In this document: positions 7,106-15,818 of the stretch, in pieces
How positions within the stretch are numbered: position 1 is the first letter of the stretch
Layout of the letters: the number at the start of each line of letters is the position of its first letter
Assembly: GCA_964481775.1 (NCBI GenBank)
Contig: CAYZUX010000045.1
Location: 1-30,682, forward strand
Reading direction: 5' to 3'
Source of the DNA: OLB16 sp964481775
GTDB taxonomy: Bacteria > Hinthialibacterota > Hinthialibacteria > OLB16
DNA: 30,682 nt
The notes under the pieces: generated by a model
Told to the model about the DNA's origin: nothing
The model's database searches: none
The model's input: only the letters and a program-made list of their open reading frames with translations
Position numbers and translations under genes: made by a program

Positions 7106-8521
7106 TTAATAGATACCCGTTACATCCACCCCCAGCATCTCGCCAAAATATTCGAGTTCATACATCACATCACCCATCACCAGAGCGCAGTGATGAGTTC
7201 CTCCCCACATTGAATAACTCCTGAGAAAACGGCTCACTTCACTGGCTGGACGGATCCAGGCACGGATCCAATGCTTCAAATCAGGATGAGTTCCATCGCC
7301 GAGGACCTCGACCGGCGCCAGGATCAGCCTGAAGGAGTCCTCCGGGCCGGGCGCCAGGTTGACCAATGTGGCAGGACCAGGCTTCAAGGAGCAGGCCAGC
7401 GTGGCGGGATTCAATGCCGGGGTGAAGGGATAGTCCTTTTCATACAACACCGGTTTGACTGGAGCACATTCCGGATTGACCTCGCCCATATGCGAGAGGA
7501 ACAGGGAATCGCCCTGCCAGTCAGCGCAGAACATTTCGGTAAAGGTGGTCTGCCCAAAGGTTCTCTGCAAAGCACCCACCAGTGCAGCGGTGAGCACATC
7601 ACCCTCGCCCGCATAGCCGATTCCACGCGCCATCGCCTTGCAGCATTCCAGGAAGGGAACAGTGGATATGGGCTCATGGGACGAGTCAAAAGACAGAAAA
7701 TTGAGGCTGAAGGCATCATATCCCCCTCGCGCGAGATATTGACGCAATCCCAATCCGATACGAACACTCCGGGTATGAACCCCTTCCGGTGCATCGATCA
7801 CAAAAGCTTCCCTGTCGGCAGCCATTTCATCCCACACGGAATCTTCGGTAACTCCAAGCACCTCACCGGCGAGATCCAATGGAGAAATGGTGTCAACTGT
7901 AATTCCAAAGATTTGCCGCAAATTCTGCTCTTCCACCTGGAAATCACCCATACCATCGAACGAGGGTCCAATCCGCAGCACCCTCTGGTCATGGAATTCT
8001 GCTACTGCCTGGGCGGCCTTCATGAGGCGCGGCAAGACCTTCAGGACACAGCCATCCTCGAGGTGCCCGGTGACTATCTCATAGTCTCTCTGTCGGCGAT
8101 GCAAGACAGAAGCCAGATCCTGAACCCCATGAATGCCATGGTTCCTGAGCAGCCTGATCGGATCGACATCCTGCCCGAAATCTTTATCCGGTGTGATATC
8201 CAGCAGAATGAGTGGCTTTGAACAGGCACAGAGCTCATCAGCGGACTCGAGCGAGGGTGAATAGGCCAGGTGGAGGGTCATGACGGCATGAACGCCCGCC
8301 TCCTCGAAAGCCTTCAAGGCGTTTGCCACCTCTTCACGGGTGCAGCAGATAGGGGCATGAATCACCTGGATGCCACAACTCTCAAGGGCTTTGGCCACTT
8401 GGAAGACAAAAGGCTCCACTTCGCCACGCAGCGAAGGAAGGGTCCGGTCATAGAGATCGACATACAACGGGAGCAATCCCGCTTTAGGCCGGTTTCCTTC
8501 CAGTTGAGAAGTATTTGTCAT
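7106..8521 (-). CDS. L-arabinose/L-fucose isomerase-like protein
   Basis: 471 residues, the length of AraA-type aldose-ketose isomerases. The likely metal and catalytic ligands are in place: E306 in AGEGDVLTAAL, E329 in FTEMFCAD, H344 in SHMGEVNP and the pair H443-H444 in WGGTHHCAL. These match the order and nearly the numbering of E. coli AraA (E306, E333, H350, H450). Overall similarity to AraA away from these motifs looks low, so the sugar may not be arabinose. The ATG at 8521 overlaps the kinase stop by four bases (ATGA), and GGAGG lies ten bases upstream. Together with the FGGY kinase it forms an isomerase-kinase pair that would convert an aldose to a ketose phosphate. Confidence 0.78.
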   Translation of the reverse strand: MTNTSQLEGNRPKAGLLPLYVDLYDRTLPSLRGEVEPFVFQVAKALESCGIQVIHAPICCTREEVANALKAFEEAGVHAVMTLHLAYSPSLESADELCACSKPLILLDITPDKDFGQDVDPIRLLRNHGIHGVQDLASVLHRRQRDYEIVTGHLEDGCVLKVLPRLMKAAQAVAEFHDQRVLRIGPSFDGMGDFQVEEQNLRQIFGITVDTISPLDLAGEVLGVTEDSVWDEMAADREAFVIDAPEGVHTRSVRIGLGLRQYLARGGYDAFSLNFLSFDSSHEPISTVPFLECCKAMARGIGYAGEGDVLTAALVGALQRTFGQTTFTEMFCADWQGDSLFLSHMGEVNPECAPVKPVLYEKDYPFTPALNPATLACSLKPGPATLVNLAPGPEDSFRLILAPVEVLGDGTHPDLKHWIRAWIRPASEVSRFLRSYSMWGGTHHCALVMGDVMYELEYFGEMLGVDVTGIY

Positions 8522-10035
8522 TGCTTGCAGTCCTCCCCATTCAGCAGGGAGTCCCTGTTATCCCTGATTTCAAAGGACCTGCCCGTACTGACATGGCCAT
8601 AAAGCCTCTCAAAAACTTCCCGGTAATGATGGAACCCACCTGTGACACAATCCGCCAAACGGCCTCCAAGTGGCCTGACCACCTTTACTCGCACGGTCGA
8701 TGCCCTGGTTCCAAAGGAGAATAAGGCTCCTCGTGTTCCTGCGCAATCTTCATCGATTGCCACCCTGACTGGAATGGGTGCAAACAGGGTGGAAAGATAT
8801 TTCTGGAAATGGAGCCCCTTGCTGGCACCACCAGTCAGGATGATCGAATCGGTATGCCCCTTCCTGCAGAAGTCCCCCAGAACACGGAACATTTCATACG
8901 CCATGCCCAGCGCTACGGCACGCAGCAGGTCTCCGGAGTCACAGGCGGGAGAGATACCGCTGAACAGGAGTGCGCCATTTGTATCCGGTCTGTAGGGATT
9001 GGGGCGGTTGATCCAGGGGATAGCAACAAGCCCCTCAGGCGGAAGGAGTTTTTCCTTAAAAAGATTTTCCTGCATCTCCAAAGCGGTACGATGATTCTGG
9101 TGGAGGAACTTTTCCAGCGCCCAATCCCAGGTGACATTGCCAGTCAGCAGGGGAAGGATGACCAGATGGTCTGAACGATACGGGCCGGGAACCACCAGTT
9201 GAAAAGGCGAGACGGGTGTCACCGCTTGAGGGACAGTAAAATTTCCCACCCATGCGGTTCCGAGCGACATCTGCAAGGGGTGTTCAGAGACACCCAGCGT
9301 GGACAGATAGCCCGCTTCCTGATCGATGTAGGGACCAGCGACTGGAATACCTGCCTCCAGGCCAAAATGACGCGCTGCTCCCTCATCCAGAGGATAGCAA
9401 GGATCCTCACCTCGAAGCGGAGCGAAGAAGGAGAGTGGTATCCCATTCTCCATAAAGGGAATGCGGGTCAACTGGTGTGAGGTGGCATCATAACACCCGG
9501 TCTGTAAGGCATGGCCTGGATCCTGAACCCACCTGCGTGTGAGGTAATGATAGATATACTCACCTGCTCCAATATAGAGATTCCAACCTGAGAAAAGCTG
9601 AGGATTCTGTTGATTAAGCCACTCGATGCGAGCCAGTCCCATTCCCGGTTCATCCCTGAGTGAAAAACCTCTCCAGAATTCGGGAGGGTGACTGTTCCTG
9701 ATTTTTTCGAACTCAGGGAAGGCGCGGGGATCATTCCACAAAATCAGGGGAGTTAAGGGTGCTCCGGTTTCACTCTTTACAATCAGAGTGCTCCCGCCCT
9801 GAGAAGCCAGTCCAATCCCTGAGACCCTGTTCCAGCCATTTCCAACACTTGATCGCACTCTTTTGACAGCATTTCTCAAGAGTGATTGCAGATTGTGCGG
9901 GTCTTGTTCACGTCCCCCATCTGATGTCAACCGAGTGGGTATGGGGTGATAGCAGCTTGCTCTCAGGCGTCCGGACTTTCTCTCGAATATCGCAACCTTC
10001 AAAACTGTTGTACCGATATCGATGCCGAGAAGCAT
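8518..10035 (-). CDS. FGGY-family carbohydrate kinase
   Basis: 505 residues, two actin-like ATPase domains. The N-terminal phosphate loop is LLGIDIGTTVLKVAIFE, the first FGGY region has GIGLASQGGSTLIV, and the likely catalytic base is D238 in GPYIDQEAGYLSTLGV. The C-terminal domain has the ATP-site motif IILTGGASKG and CAGTRGALFSFG. It resembles xylulokinase/ribulokinase-type enzymes, but the substrate cannot be assigned. I prefer the ATG at 10035 (AGGTGG ten bases upstream) over an in-frame TTG at 10044. Its last codon overlaps the start of the isomerase gene, implying coupled translation and joint function. Confidence 0.85.
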   Translation of the reverse strand: MLLGIDIGTTVLKVAIFERKSGRLRASCYHPIPTRLTSDGGREQDPHNLQSLLRNAVKRVRSSVGNGWNRVSGIGLASQGGSTLIVKSETGAPLTPLILWNDPRAFPEFEKIRNSHPPEFWRGFSLRDEPGMGLARIEWLNQQNPQLFSGWNLYIGAGEYIYHYLTRRWVQDPGHALQTGCYDATSHQLTRIPFMENGIPLSFFAPLRGEDPCYPLDEGAARHFGLEAGIPVAGPYIDQEAGYLSTLGVSEHPLQMSLGTAWVGNFTVPQAVTPVSPFQLVVPGPYRSDHLVILPLLTGNVTWDWALEKFLHQNHRTALEMQENLFKEKLLPPEGLVAIPWINRPNPYRPDTNGALLFSGISPACDSGDLLRAVALGMAYEMFRVLGDFCRKGHTDSIILTGGASKGLHFQKYLSTLFAPIPVRVAIDEDCAGTRGALFSFGTRASTVRVKVVRPLGGRLADCVTGGFHHYREVFERLYGHVSTGRSFEIRDNRDSLLNGEDCKQ

Positions 10036-10058
10036 GAGAGCCAATCCACCTGTTGGTG

Positions 10059-11210
10059 TTACCCGTGAGGGATTTCCACCACTTGCCGTTGCCTGTGTGA
10101 TTGGAGTGCGGCGGTAAGGACCTTATGGTGAAGATGCGTCTCTTCAAGGCTGGCGCAGGAAAAGGGAAGCACCGCCTCAGGTCCCTTTGACACCTGATCA
10201 CAAAAAGCCCCGATCATCTGCTGGAATGCATCCGAAAAGCCAAATTCAAAAATGCCGCCGGTGATCGTCTTGTAGACCGAAACCGTACCCAGATCTTCAT
10301 GGAGCCAGCCTTGAGGAGTGTTGGGATCATAACGCAGTGTTTCCAGAGTGCGTGGAAACTTTGTGCTGAAACGTGCACTCTCCCGGGTTCCCCTGACACT
10401 CAGATACCAGGTGTTCCCCTCGCCCGGTGCGATCCGTTGGGTCTTGAGGGTCATCGGAAAGTGGCTCTCCTGAGTCTCCACCTCGCAGAACAGGGTAGCG
10501 TTGTCCCAGGTGTCGCAGGGAACCTGATCACCCTTCGCATTCTTGCGGAAGGGGACAATGTCCGAGAGGATCGCGCGGACATTCCCCGGCCGCCAGCCCA
10601 GGCGTAAGGGCACATGCAGCACATGCAATCCCAAGTCACCCATGCACCCATACTCACCATTGAGGCTTTGAATCCTTTTCCAGTTGATCGGTTTGTCCAT
10701 GTTCAGGTCAGAGGAATGCAGCAGCCCTGCCTCGACCTCGATCACCTTCCCAAATCGTCCCTCGCGGGCCATGCGGATGATTCTCTGGACACCAGGGTAG
10801 TAAGGAAATTGTGAAGTGGAACGAACAACCAGCCCGGGATGCCGCGCGGCAGCCGCAAGAATGTGTTCGTTGGCCTCAAGGTTGATCCCGAAGGGCTTCT
10901 CGCCAAACAGGTGTTTACCGGCTTCGATTGTGTTGATGTACATCGGCTCATGCAGGTGGTGCGGCACGGAGCAATAGATGGCATCAATTTCCTGGTCATT
11001 CAGAAGGTCCCGATAATCGGTGCTATAGTGATGGATCGAGGGGAAGGATTTCCTGAACCAGTCAAAAGAAGTTTCATGGCCACTGCATGCGGCGGTGATG
11101 ACAGGGGTGATGTCGAGATCAAGAAAATGACACCAGCGTGCCACCGAGGAGGCAAATTCACGCCCCATCAAGCCACAGCCGATTATCCCAAAACGGATCT
11201 GCCTGGTCAT
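10059..11210 (-). CDS. Gfo/Idh/MocA-family sugar oxidoreductase
   Basis: 383 residues, NAD(P)-dependent. The Rossmann fold starts at once with IRFGIIGCGLMGREFA, and the family's EKP motif is present at E104-K105-P106 (HLFGEKPFGIN). The C-terminal domain contains GCMGDLGLHVLHVPL, the conserved substrate-binding region with a Gly-Asp-x-Gly-x-His pattern. Unlike the GH109-like neighbour it has no signal peptide and keeps the EKP lysine, so it is likely a cytoplasmic sugar or inositol dehydrogenase. The ATG at 11210 is favoured because the Rossmann motif follows directly; a TTG at 11237 would add nine residues. It lies 23 bases before the kinase and 38 after the aminotransferase. Confidence 0.85.
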   Translation of the reverse strand: MTRQIRFGIIGCGLMGREFASSVARWCHFLDLDITPVITAACSGHETSFDWFRKSFPSIHHYSTDYRDLLNDQEIDAIYCSVPHHLHEPMYINTIEAGKHLFGEKPFGINLEANEHILAAAARHPGLVVRSTSQFPYYPGVQRIIRMAREGRFGKVIEVEAGLLHSSDLNMDKPINWKRIQSLNGEYGCMGDLGLHVLHVPLRLGWRPGNVRAILSDIVPFRKNAKGDQVPCDTWDNATLFCEVETQESHFPMTLKTQRIAPGEGNTWYLSVRGTRESARFSTKFPRTLETLRYDPNTPQGWLHEDLGTVSVYKTITGGIFEFGFSDAFQQMIGAFCDQVSKGPEAVLPFSCASLEETHLHHKVLTAALQSHRQRQVVEIPHG

Positions 11211-11248
11211 CTCTACACATGAGGGCCTGTGAAACAAAGGACTGTCTC

Positions 11249-12817
11249 TTACTGGCCTTCGAGGGCCTCCGCCATTTTCTGGATGATGAAATCAACAACT
11301 TCATAGCCTGCGATCAGTGGAATCTTGGTTAATACCGACGGGGGGCAATCGGACTTGTAGGTTTGTGCGCTGCTATCCAAACCCTGGGCATTCAAACAGC
11401 GTGCGAAACCTTTGGCCCCATCGAGCTGATGAAAACGGACGGCACAGAGGTGACGATTCCCATCAATCCCAGCTATACGGTTTTTGTGCCGCTCCGCGAG
11501 ATCACGCAAGCGTTCCTCATAATGGGTTCCCACTGCTGCAGTGACCCCGGCATTGGCTTTCGCCCAACGCATCGAGATCAGGTAAGTCAGGGAAGCCAAT
11601 TCTTCCTGTCCATTGGTGACCAGTGCCCCAAACTGAGGCAGGCAATCCATGGCCGCACTGAAGAGAACTCTCGAAGCGGCATATTCTCCGCCAGTCAGGC
11701 CTTTGCCGACCGCGATGAAGGTGGGTTGGATGCCATACTCCCGAAAAAGGAAAAAGTCCGGCGCCCACATGCAGGATTGGATTTCATCGGCAACCGTCGG
11801 GACATCGTGTTCCTTGCAGAGCCGGTAGGTTTCCTGGAGAAAATCCTTGGAGAGCAGCACGGCTCCATAATTCATCATCACGATCTCATGGAAGAATCCC
11901 GCAACCTTGAAAGGAGGTTCCTCGTATTGAGTGAATGCTGCCCGGACATCCTCGATACAGTTGGGACGGATGGGAATGACCCGGTAAAGGCCATGCTCCT
12001 GGATCGCTTTAGTCAATTCCGGCCACATCCCCCGCATGGTTTGTGCAAGAACAGTGGTCCCATGGTAATTGGCCTGGAGGGTACCCCCATCATTCCCCAT
12101 GACCAGTAACACAGGGATTCGCCCCTGATAAACCGGCACCGGGCTGTCGGACTGGGGACGGTAGAACCGGGCGAGGATCATCTTGAGCGCTGCTTCAACC
12201 GCAAGGCTTCCAGTCTCCAGGTTGAGCACCCGGTTAATCACATCCATTTCTGTGGAGTTATAGACACCACCCAGTGCGGCTGCGTCTCCCAAGGCAAGCC
12301 CATTTGCCTCGAGGACAAGTTCCTCTTCCAGTTGACGGGTGATCTCACCCCGGGTGTTGTTGTGGGTGGCATTGGGGATCCCCAGGCGCCGTGCACGTTC
12401 GATAATCTGGTAACCCGGAAACCCATGTCCCAGGGGAGTGTGGTAGTGCTCGCTTTTCGTGATCAGGTAGAGACGGCCATCCTGCCCAACACGGTAATAC
12501 CCCAGACCGCTGAGCGGGGCCATCTCAGTCTTGGTGGCGGAACGGAAATTGGAGGTAGTAGCCCCCTGGCTGGTGTGAGCTAGAGTCAACCGGCAGACTT
12601 TCCGTCCCACCGAGGGGAGCATGGAAAGCAGACGTGACTGGAAACCGACCGGAAAGAAATTGACTGCATGAGTGGCCAGTGAACGGAGGTTGCGGACATC
12701 CTCTCCGGAAAGAAACGCATGCGCCTCGCAGACCGCCTCCAGGTAATCCGGGTCGACAATCTCCGCCAGGGAGAGAACTACTTCGCGAAACTCTGTCCGT
12801 GGAGGTTGCACAATCAT
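11249..12817 (-). CDS. Class III PLP-dependent aminotransferase
   Basis: 522 residues. The C-terminal two thirds follow the class III aminotransferase pattern: MGNDGGTLQANYHGTT, then TVADEIQSCMW with the cofactor-binding Asp, and the Schiff-base lysine K372 in AVGKGLTGGEYAASR. About 130 residues at the N terminus extend beyond a typical family member and are not recognised. Class III enzymes move amino groups at terminal carbons or on sugars and semialdehydes; the substrate here is unknown. The start ATG at 12817 overlaps the stop of the preceding secreted protein (ATGA) and has no Shine-Dalgarno sequence, which points to translational coupling. It is followed by sugar oxidoreductase, kinase and isomerase genes. 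Confidence 0.8.
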   Translation of the reverse strand: MIVQPPRTEFREVVLSLAEIVDPDYLEAVCEAHAFLSGEDVRNLRSLATHAVNFFPVGFQSRLLSMLPSVGRKVCRLTLAHTSQGATTSNFRSATKTEMAPLSGLGYYRVGQDGRLYLITKSEHYHTPLGHGFPGYQIIERARRLGIPNATHNNTRGEITRQLEEELVLEANGLALGDAAALGGVYNSTEMDVINRVLNLETGSLAVEAALKMILARFYRPQSDSPVPVYQGRIPVLLVMGNDGGTLQANYHGTTVLAQTMRGMWPELTKAIQEHGLYRVIPIRPNCIEDVRAAFTQYEEPPFKVAGFFHEIVMMNYGAVLLSKDFLQETYRLCKEHDVPTVADEIQSCMWAPDFFLFREYGIQPTFIAVGKGLTGGEYAASRVLFSAAMDCLPQFGALVTNGQEELASLTYLISMRWAKANAGVTAAVGTHYEERLRDLAERHKNRIAGIDGNRHLCAVRFHQLDGAKGFARCLNAQGLDSSAQTYKSDCPPSVLTKIPLIAGYEVVDFIIQKMAEALEGQ

Positions 12818-15711
12818 GGACTCAACAGATCCAGAAGTCCGGGAAGATCACGCGCGTCATTACGTTGATCGCGATTGAAATCCAGGACAGCATCATACCG
12901 CGGCATGGTTGGGAAGCGTTGCCAGGTGTTGATCAGGTTGATGAGATCCGCATGATCCACCTTGCCATCCCGGTTACTGTCTCCATCGGCCGGGCCAGCC
13001 AGTTGTCCATCCCGCAACTGGGTTCCATGGAAAGTGGGCCAGACCATGGAATTCGCATTGGCAGGACCTGTCAGGTCATACACAAACAAGCGGCTGTCAT
13101 TTGTCAGGCCATCATAAAAGGCTATCGCCAGTTCCAGGAGTCCATCTCCATCCACATCCCCAACGGCAGGAGTGGAGAGGATGTCATCTCCCGGGCGAGC
13201 AGGTGCATTTTCAGGCGATCCCGGTGGCAGGTGAATCGGAAAACCGGGTAGCAGGCTTCCATCTCCCCTTAATCCATACACCCGTGCATTCGAAAAAGCC
13301 GCGATGACATCCAGACTCCCATCGCCATTGACATCAACAATCAGAGGGGAAGCGAAATACGCGGCGACTGAGATCTCATTGGAGTTCGCCGGGAAGGTGC
13401 CACGCGGCGTGGTGAAGGGGAATCCAGCCAGAGGCTGACCTTCCTTGTTATAGGCATAGAGGAGTCCATCATCGCTGATGACCGCGATGTCAGGATATCC
13501 ATCCCCATCCAGATCGCCAATCGCGGGCGAGGAGTCCACATCGTTATACTGAAGCAAGGGGGCCGGCTGACGGCGTGGAAGTGTGACCGGCCAGGCATTT
13601 GAGTATCTGGACCCATCCGCCTTGAGGACCATGAGTGTCCCATCCGAGGTGCCCACAATGATTTCCAGGTTGCTATCCCCATCCAGATCAGCAACAGCGG
13701 GTGAGGAGATGACCGAGTACTGGCTTCGCGCGGTAGCGAGCAGGGTTCCATCATGGTCGAGGATAAGGATGGTCTCCGGGGAACCGTAAGTTCCCACCAC
13801 CACCTCATCCAGGTGGTCATGATCCAGGTCAGCCAAGGCCGGGCTGCTGCGCACATCGGCATTACTCAGATACGGCCAGTTACCGTCGACAGGGCTGCCA
13901 TCCAGGTTCAGGGCAAACACTCCCATGCCCTGGTCATTGGAACCGGTCCGGTCGGTTCCGAAAACCAGTTCCGGCCCGGCATCCCCATCCAGCTCGCCCA
14001 CCGCTACCGTGCTGAAGATTTCGTGAGTGGCCAGATGCTTTATCAGCTCCGGCAAGGTCACGAGTGGTTCTCCGGGCGTGACAGTCGGGGTATCCGTGGG
14101 GATTTGAGTGTCTGTTTCTGTCGGGCTGGGTGTGGCAGTTCCCGTGAAGGTGAGAGTGTTTGTGGGGGTCCCAGTCGGAACTGGAGTTTCAGTATGGGTT
14201 ATCGTTGGGGTCACCGTGCCGGTGTATGTGACAGTAGGTGTCACAGTGTCGGTCCATGTAATGGTGGGAGTCAGGGTGCCGGTTGATGTGCCGGTCGGTG
14301 TCAGGGTGTTTGTGTGAGTCACTGTAGCTGTCATGGTCTCCGTGGGTGTGAAGGTTGGCGGTGGCTCTTCAGCCTCGATCTGAAGGCACCATTGCACCAA
14401 TGTCCCTTCCACCTCGAGAAAAGAATCCGTGACTGTCAGAATCCAAGTCCCGGCAAAGCTCTGTCCATCGAAGGCACTGAGAAGTGCCCCCTCACCAACC
14501 GGGCGTGTCGAGGAACCGGGCCAGGGAGGACAGAAGAGACTATCCCCCTCGTCGTCGAAAGTCGTGACAATGTTCGACCCCTCGGACTCAACACAGTTGT
14601 GATCGTAGAGGACAACCTCGGTACCCGTTTCCTTGTGCTTGAGGGAGAGTTCCAGGTCCCGGATCCAGTCATGTTGAATATCCACATAGACATTGAGATC
14701 CAGGATGGGTTGCCGGGAGGAAACTTCAATGACATCTGTTATTCCCCGGACAATGTTTCCATTGTTGGTCACGATCCCATCAGGGATTCGGATGTTGGGA
14801 AACCGGCAGGGTTGATTGACATCCTCATCCGGCCCCGGAACTTCATGGCCAGGTCCGAAAAAAAGATGGTAATTCCCCAGCCCGGAAACAGCCGAGACTC
14901 GTATCGCCACGGTTGGCGAGGTTAAGGTCCCATCGGAAATGCTCAAGAAATCATTCTCCCCCACACCCCCAGCCAGGTTATATCCAACGAATGGAGTCAG
15001 ATCAAATGGATTGTAAACCTCAACTTCAAAATCTGCTGTTGAGGAGAGGTTTTTCAGAGCAATGTTGAGCTCAAATCCACGGATTGCGCCCAGGTTTACC
15101 TGGTACCAATCCTGATCATTTTCATTGGCAATGCTTCCCTGGACACTTTGGCGTCCGAAAAACAACTGGGGAAATGTCATTTCATCATTGGGTTCAATCT
15201 CGACAAAACTGGAACTGGCCGGGCAAGTCAAAGTCACCAGTTGGTAACCTTCACTCCCAGTCTGCTTGACATTGAATGATGCCTGAGCCACATGGATCAG
15301 GGGGGTAGTGGCTTTGGAGAACAGAACCCCTGCAACTCCTGAAAGGATGGTTTCCGCCGAAATATCATTATTCCCAGCCATAAAGTACTCAATTGAGTCC
15401 GCATAAAGATTCAGCAAGGTGTCGGGAGCCTCGGAGATAACCGGACGGGTCCAGAGGCTGATAAAGGAGGGCTCAACCATGTTGGGGAGGAGAGAGAACC
15501 AGTCATTATCCAGTTCGGAGCTCAGAGTAGCCCTGGCAAAAGGATCCCCCACAATCTGGTGATTGGCGGACTGCAACTTGCGTGCATCCTCTGGAAACTC
15601 ATTCGGTTCCCAGTAATCCACCTGGCTCCAGCATGGTTGGTACAGAACAACTCCCAAGAGGCACAACCACCTCATCGGGAAACTGAGGACGAACCCGCGG
15701 GGAGGGCGCAA
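12814..15711 (-). CDS. Secreted multidomain protein: PPC, P-domain, TPT linker, FG-GAP propeller, dockerin-like tail
   Basis: About 965 residues, exported. Domains in order: signal peptide (about 1-32, hydrophobic core LCLLGVVLY, then WSQ); two PPC-like beta domains, each opening with EPN (YWEPNEF, EIEPNDE, with NDWF and QDWY); a proprotein-convertase P-domain (about 307-450, DLNVYVDIQHDWIRDLELSL and FAGTWILTV); a Thr/Pro linker (about 450-545); six FG-GAP/VCBS repeats (560-877) with calcium-type loops such as DLDGDGYPDIAV; and a dockerin-like tail with DSNRDGKVDHADL and DFNRDQRNDARDL. No peptidase or glycosidase domain is visible. I chose TTG at 15711 because AAAGGAGG lies nine bases upstream; ATG 15675 is an alternative. 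A role in polymer binding or surface assembly is inferred. Confidence 0.8.
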   Translation of the reverse strand: MRPPRGFVLSFPMRWLCLLGVVLYQPCWSQVDYWEPNEFPEDARKLQSANHQIVGDPFARATLSSELDNDWFSLLPNMVEPSFISLWTRPVISEAPDTLLNLYADSIEYFMAGNNDISAETILSGVAGVLFSKATTPLIHVAQASFNVKQTGSEGYQLVTLTCPASSSFVEIEPNDEMTFPQLFFGRQSVQGSIANENDQDWYQVNLGAIRGFELNIALKNLSSTADFEVEVYNPFDLTPFVGYNLAGGVGENDFLSISDGTLTSPTVAIRVSAVSGLGNYHLFFGPGHEVPGPDEDVNQPCRFPNIRIPDGIVTNNGNIVRGITDVIEVSSRQPILDLNVYVDIQHDWIRDLELSLKHKETGTEVVLYDHNCVESEGSNIVTTFDDEGDSLFCPPWPGSSTRPVGEGALLSAFDGQSFAGTWILTVTDSFLEVEGTLVQWCLQIEAEEPPPTFTPTETMTATVTHTNTLTPTGTSTGTLTPTITWTDTVTPTVTYTGTVTPTITHTETPVPTGTPTNTLTFTGTATPSPTETDTQIPTDTPTVTPGEPLVTLPELIKHLATHEIFSTVAVGELDGDAGPELVFGTDRTGSNDQGMGVFALNLDGSPVDGNWPYLSNADVRSSPALADLDHDHLDEVVVGTYGSPETILILDHDGTLLATARSQYSVISSPAVADLDGDSNLEIIVGTSDGTLMVLKADGSRYSNAWPVTLPRRQPAPLLQYNDVDSSPAIGDLDGDGYPDIAVISDDGLLYAYNKEGQPLAGFPFTTPRGTFPANSNEISVAAYFASPLIVDVNGDGSLDVIAAFSNARVYGLRGDGSLLPGFPIHLPPGSPENAPARPGDDILSTPAVGDVDGDGLLELAIAFYDGLTNDSRLFVYDLTGPANANSMVWPTFHGTQLRDGQLAGPADGDSNRDGKVDHADLINLINTWQRFPTMPRYDAVLDFNRDQRNDARDLPGLLDLLSP
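14070..14370 (-). repeat. Thr/Pro-rich linker-coding degenerate repeat
   Basis: Low-complexity coding stretch inside the FG-GAP protein. It encodes about 100 residues made mainly of Thr at alternate positions with Pro, Val, Gly, Glu and Ile (units such as TPTGTPT and TVTPTIT). At DNA level it is a degenerate six-base periodicity, read on the plus strand as GTnnnn units. It separates the P-domain from the propeller and is probably a glycosylated flexible linker. A second stretch of the same kind is at the right edge of the window. Confidence 0.85.
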
Positions 15712-15818
15712 TCTAACCGTCCTCCTTTCTTGGAAGGTGAGCTGTAAGTGAAGGCTGCACCGGCCCATCCTGCAATGCTCCGTGCCGGTGTGTTCCATAA
15801 CAAAACTTTGTCAGAAGG
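15712..15818 (-). promoter_or_regulatory. Leader region of the secreted-protein operon
   Basis: 107 bases between the PpiD-like gene and the seven-gene operon. It contains the strong ribosome binding site AAAGGAGG (15721-15728 on the minus strand) that decides the TTG start at 15711. An inverted repeat CACCGGC / GCCGGTG (15758-15764 and 15784-15790, 19-base centre) could be an operator or a weak hairpin; it has no following T-tract. No convincing -35/-10 pair was found, so the operon may be transcribed from within or through the upstream gene. Confidence 0.4.

Noticed and set aside
6000..7109. Plus-strand open frame of 369 codons
   Set aside because: It lies antisense to the GH109-like gene, which has clear family motifs and a strong ribosome binding site. 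The antisense frame shows no domain pattern and is a by-product of codon bias.
14108..14317. Plus-strand frame rich in alternating Val and Gly, and the similar one at 30277-30570
   Set aside because: Both are reverse readings of the Thr/Pro linker repeats, not genes.
14070..14370. Regularly spaced short repeats that could suggest a CRISPR array
   Set aside because: The periodicity is six bases, degenerate and in frame with a Thr/Pro linker; there are no spacers or cas genes.
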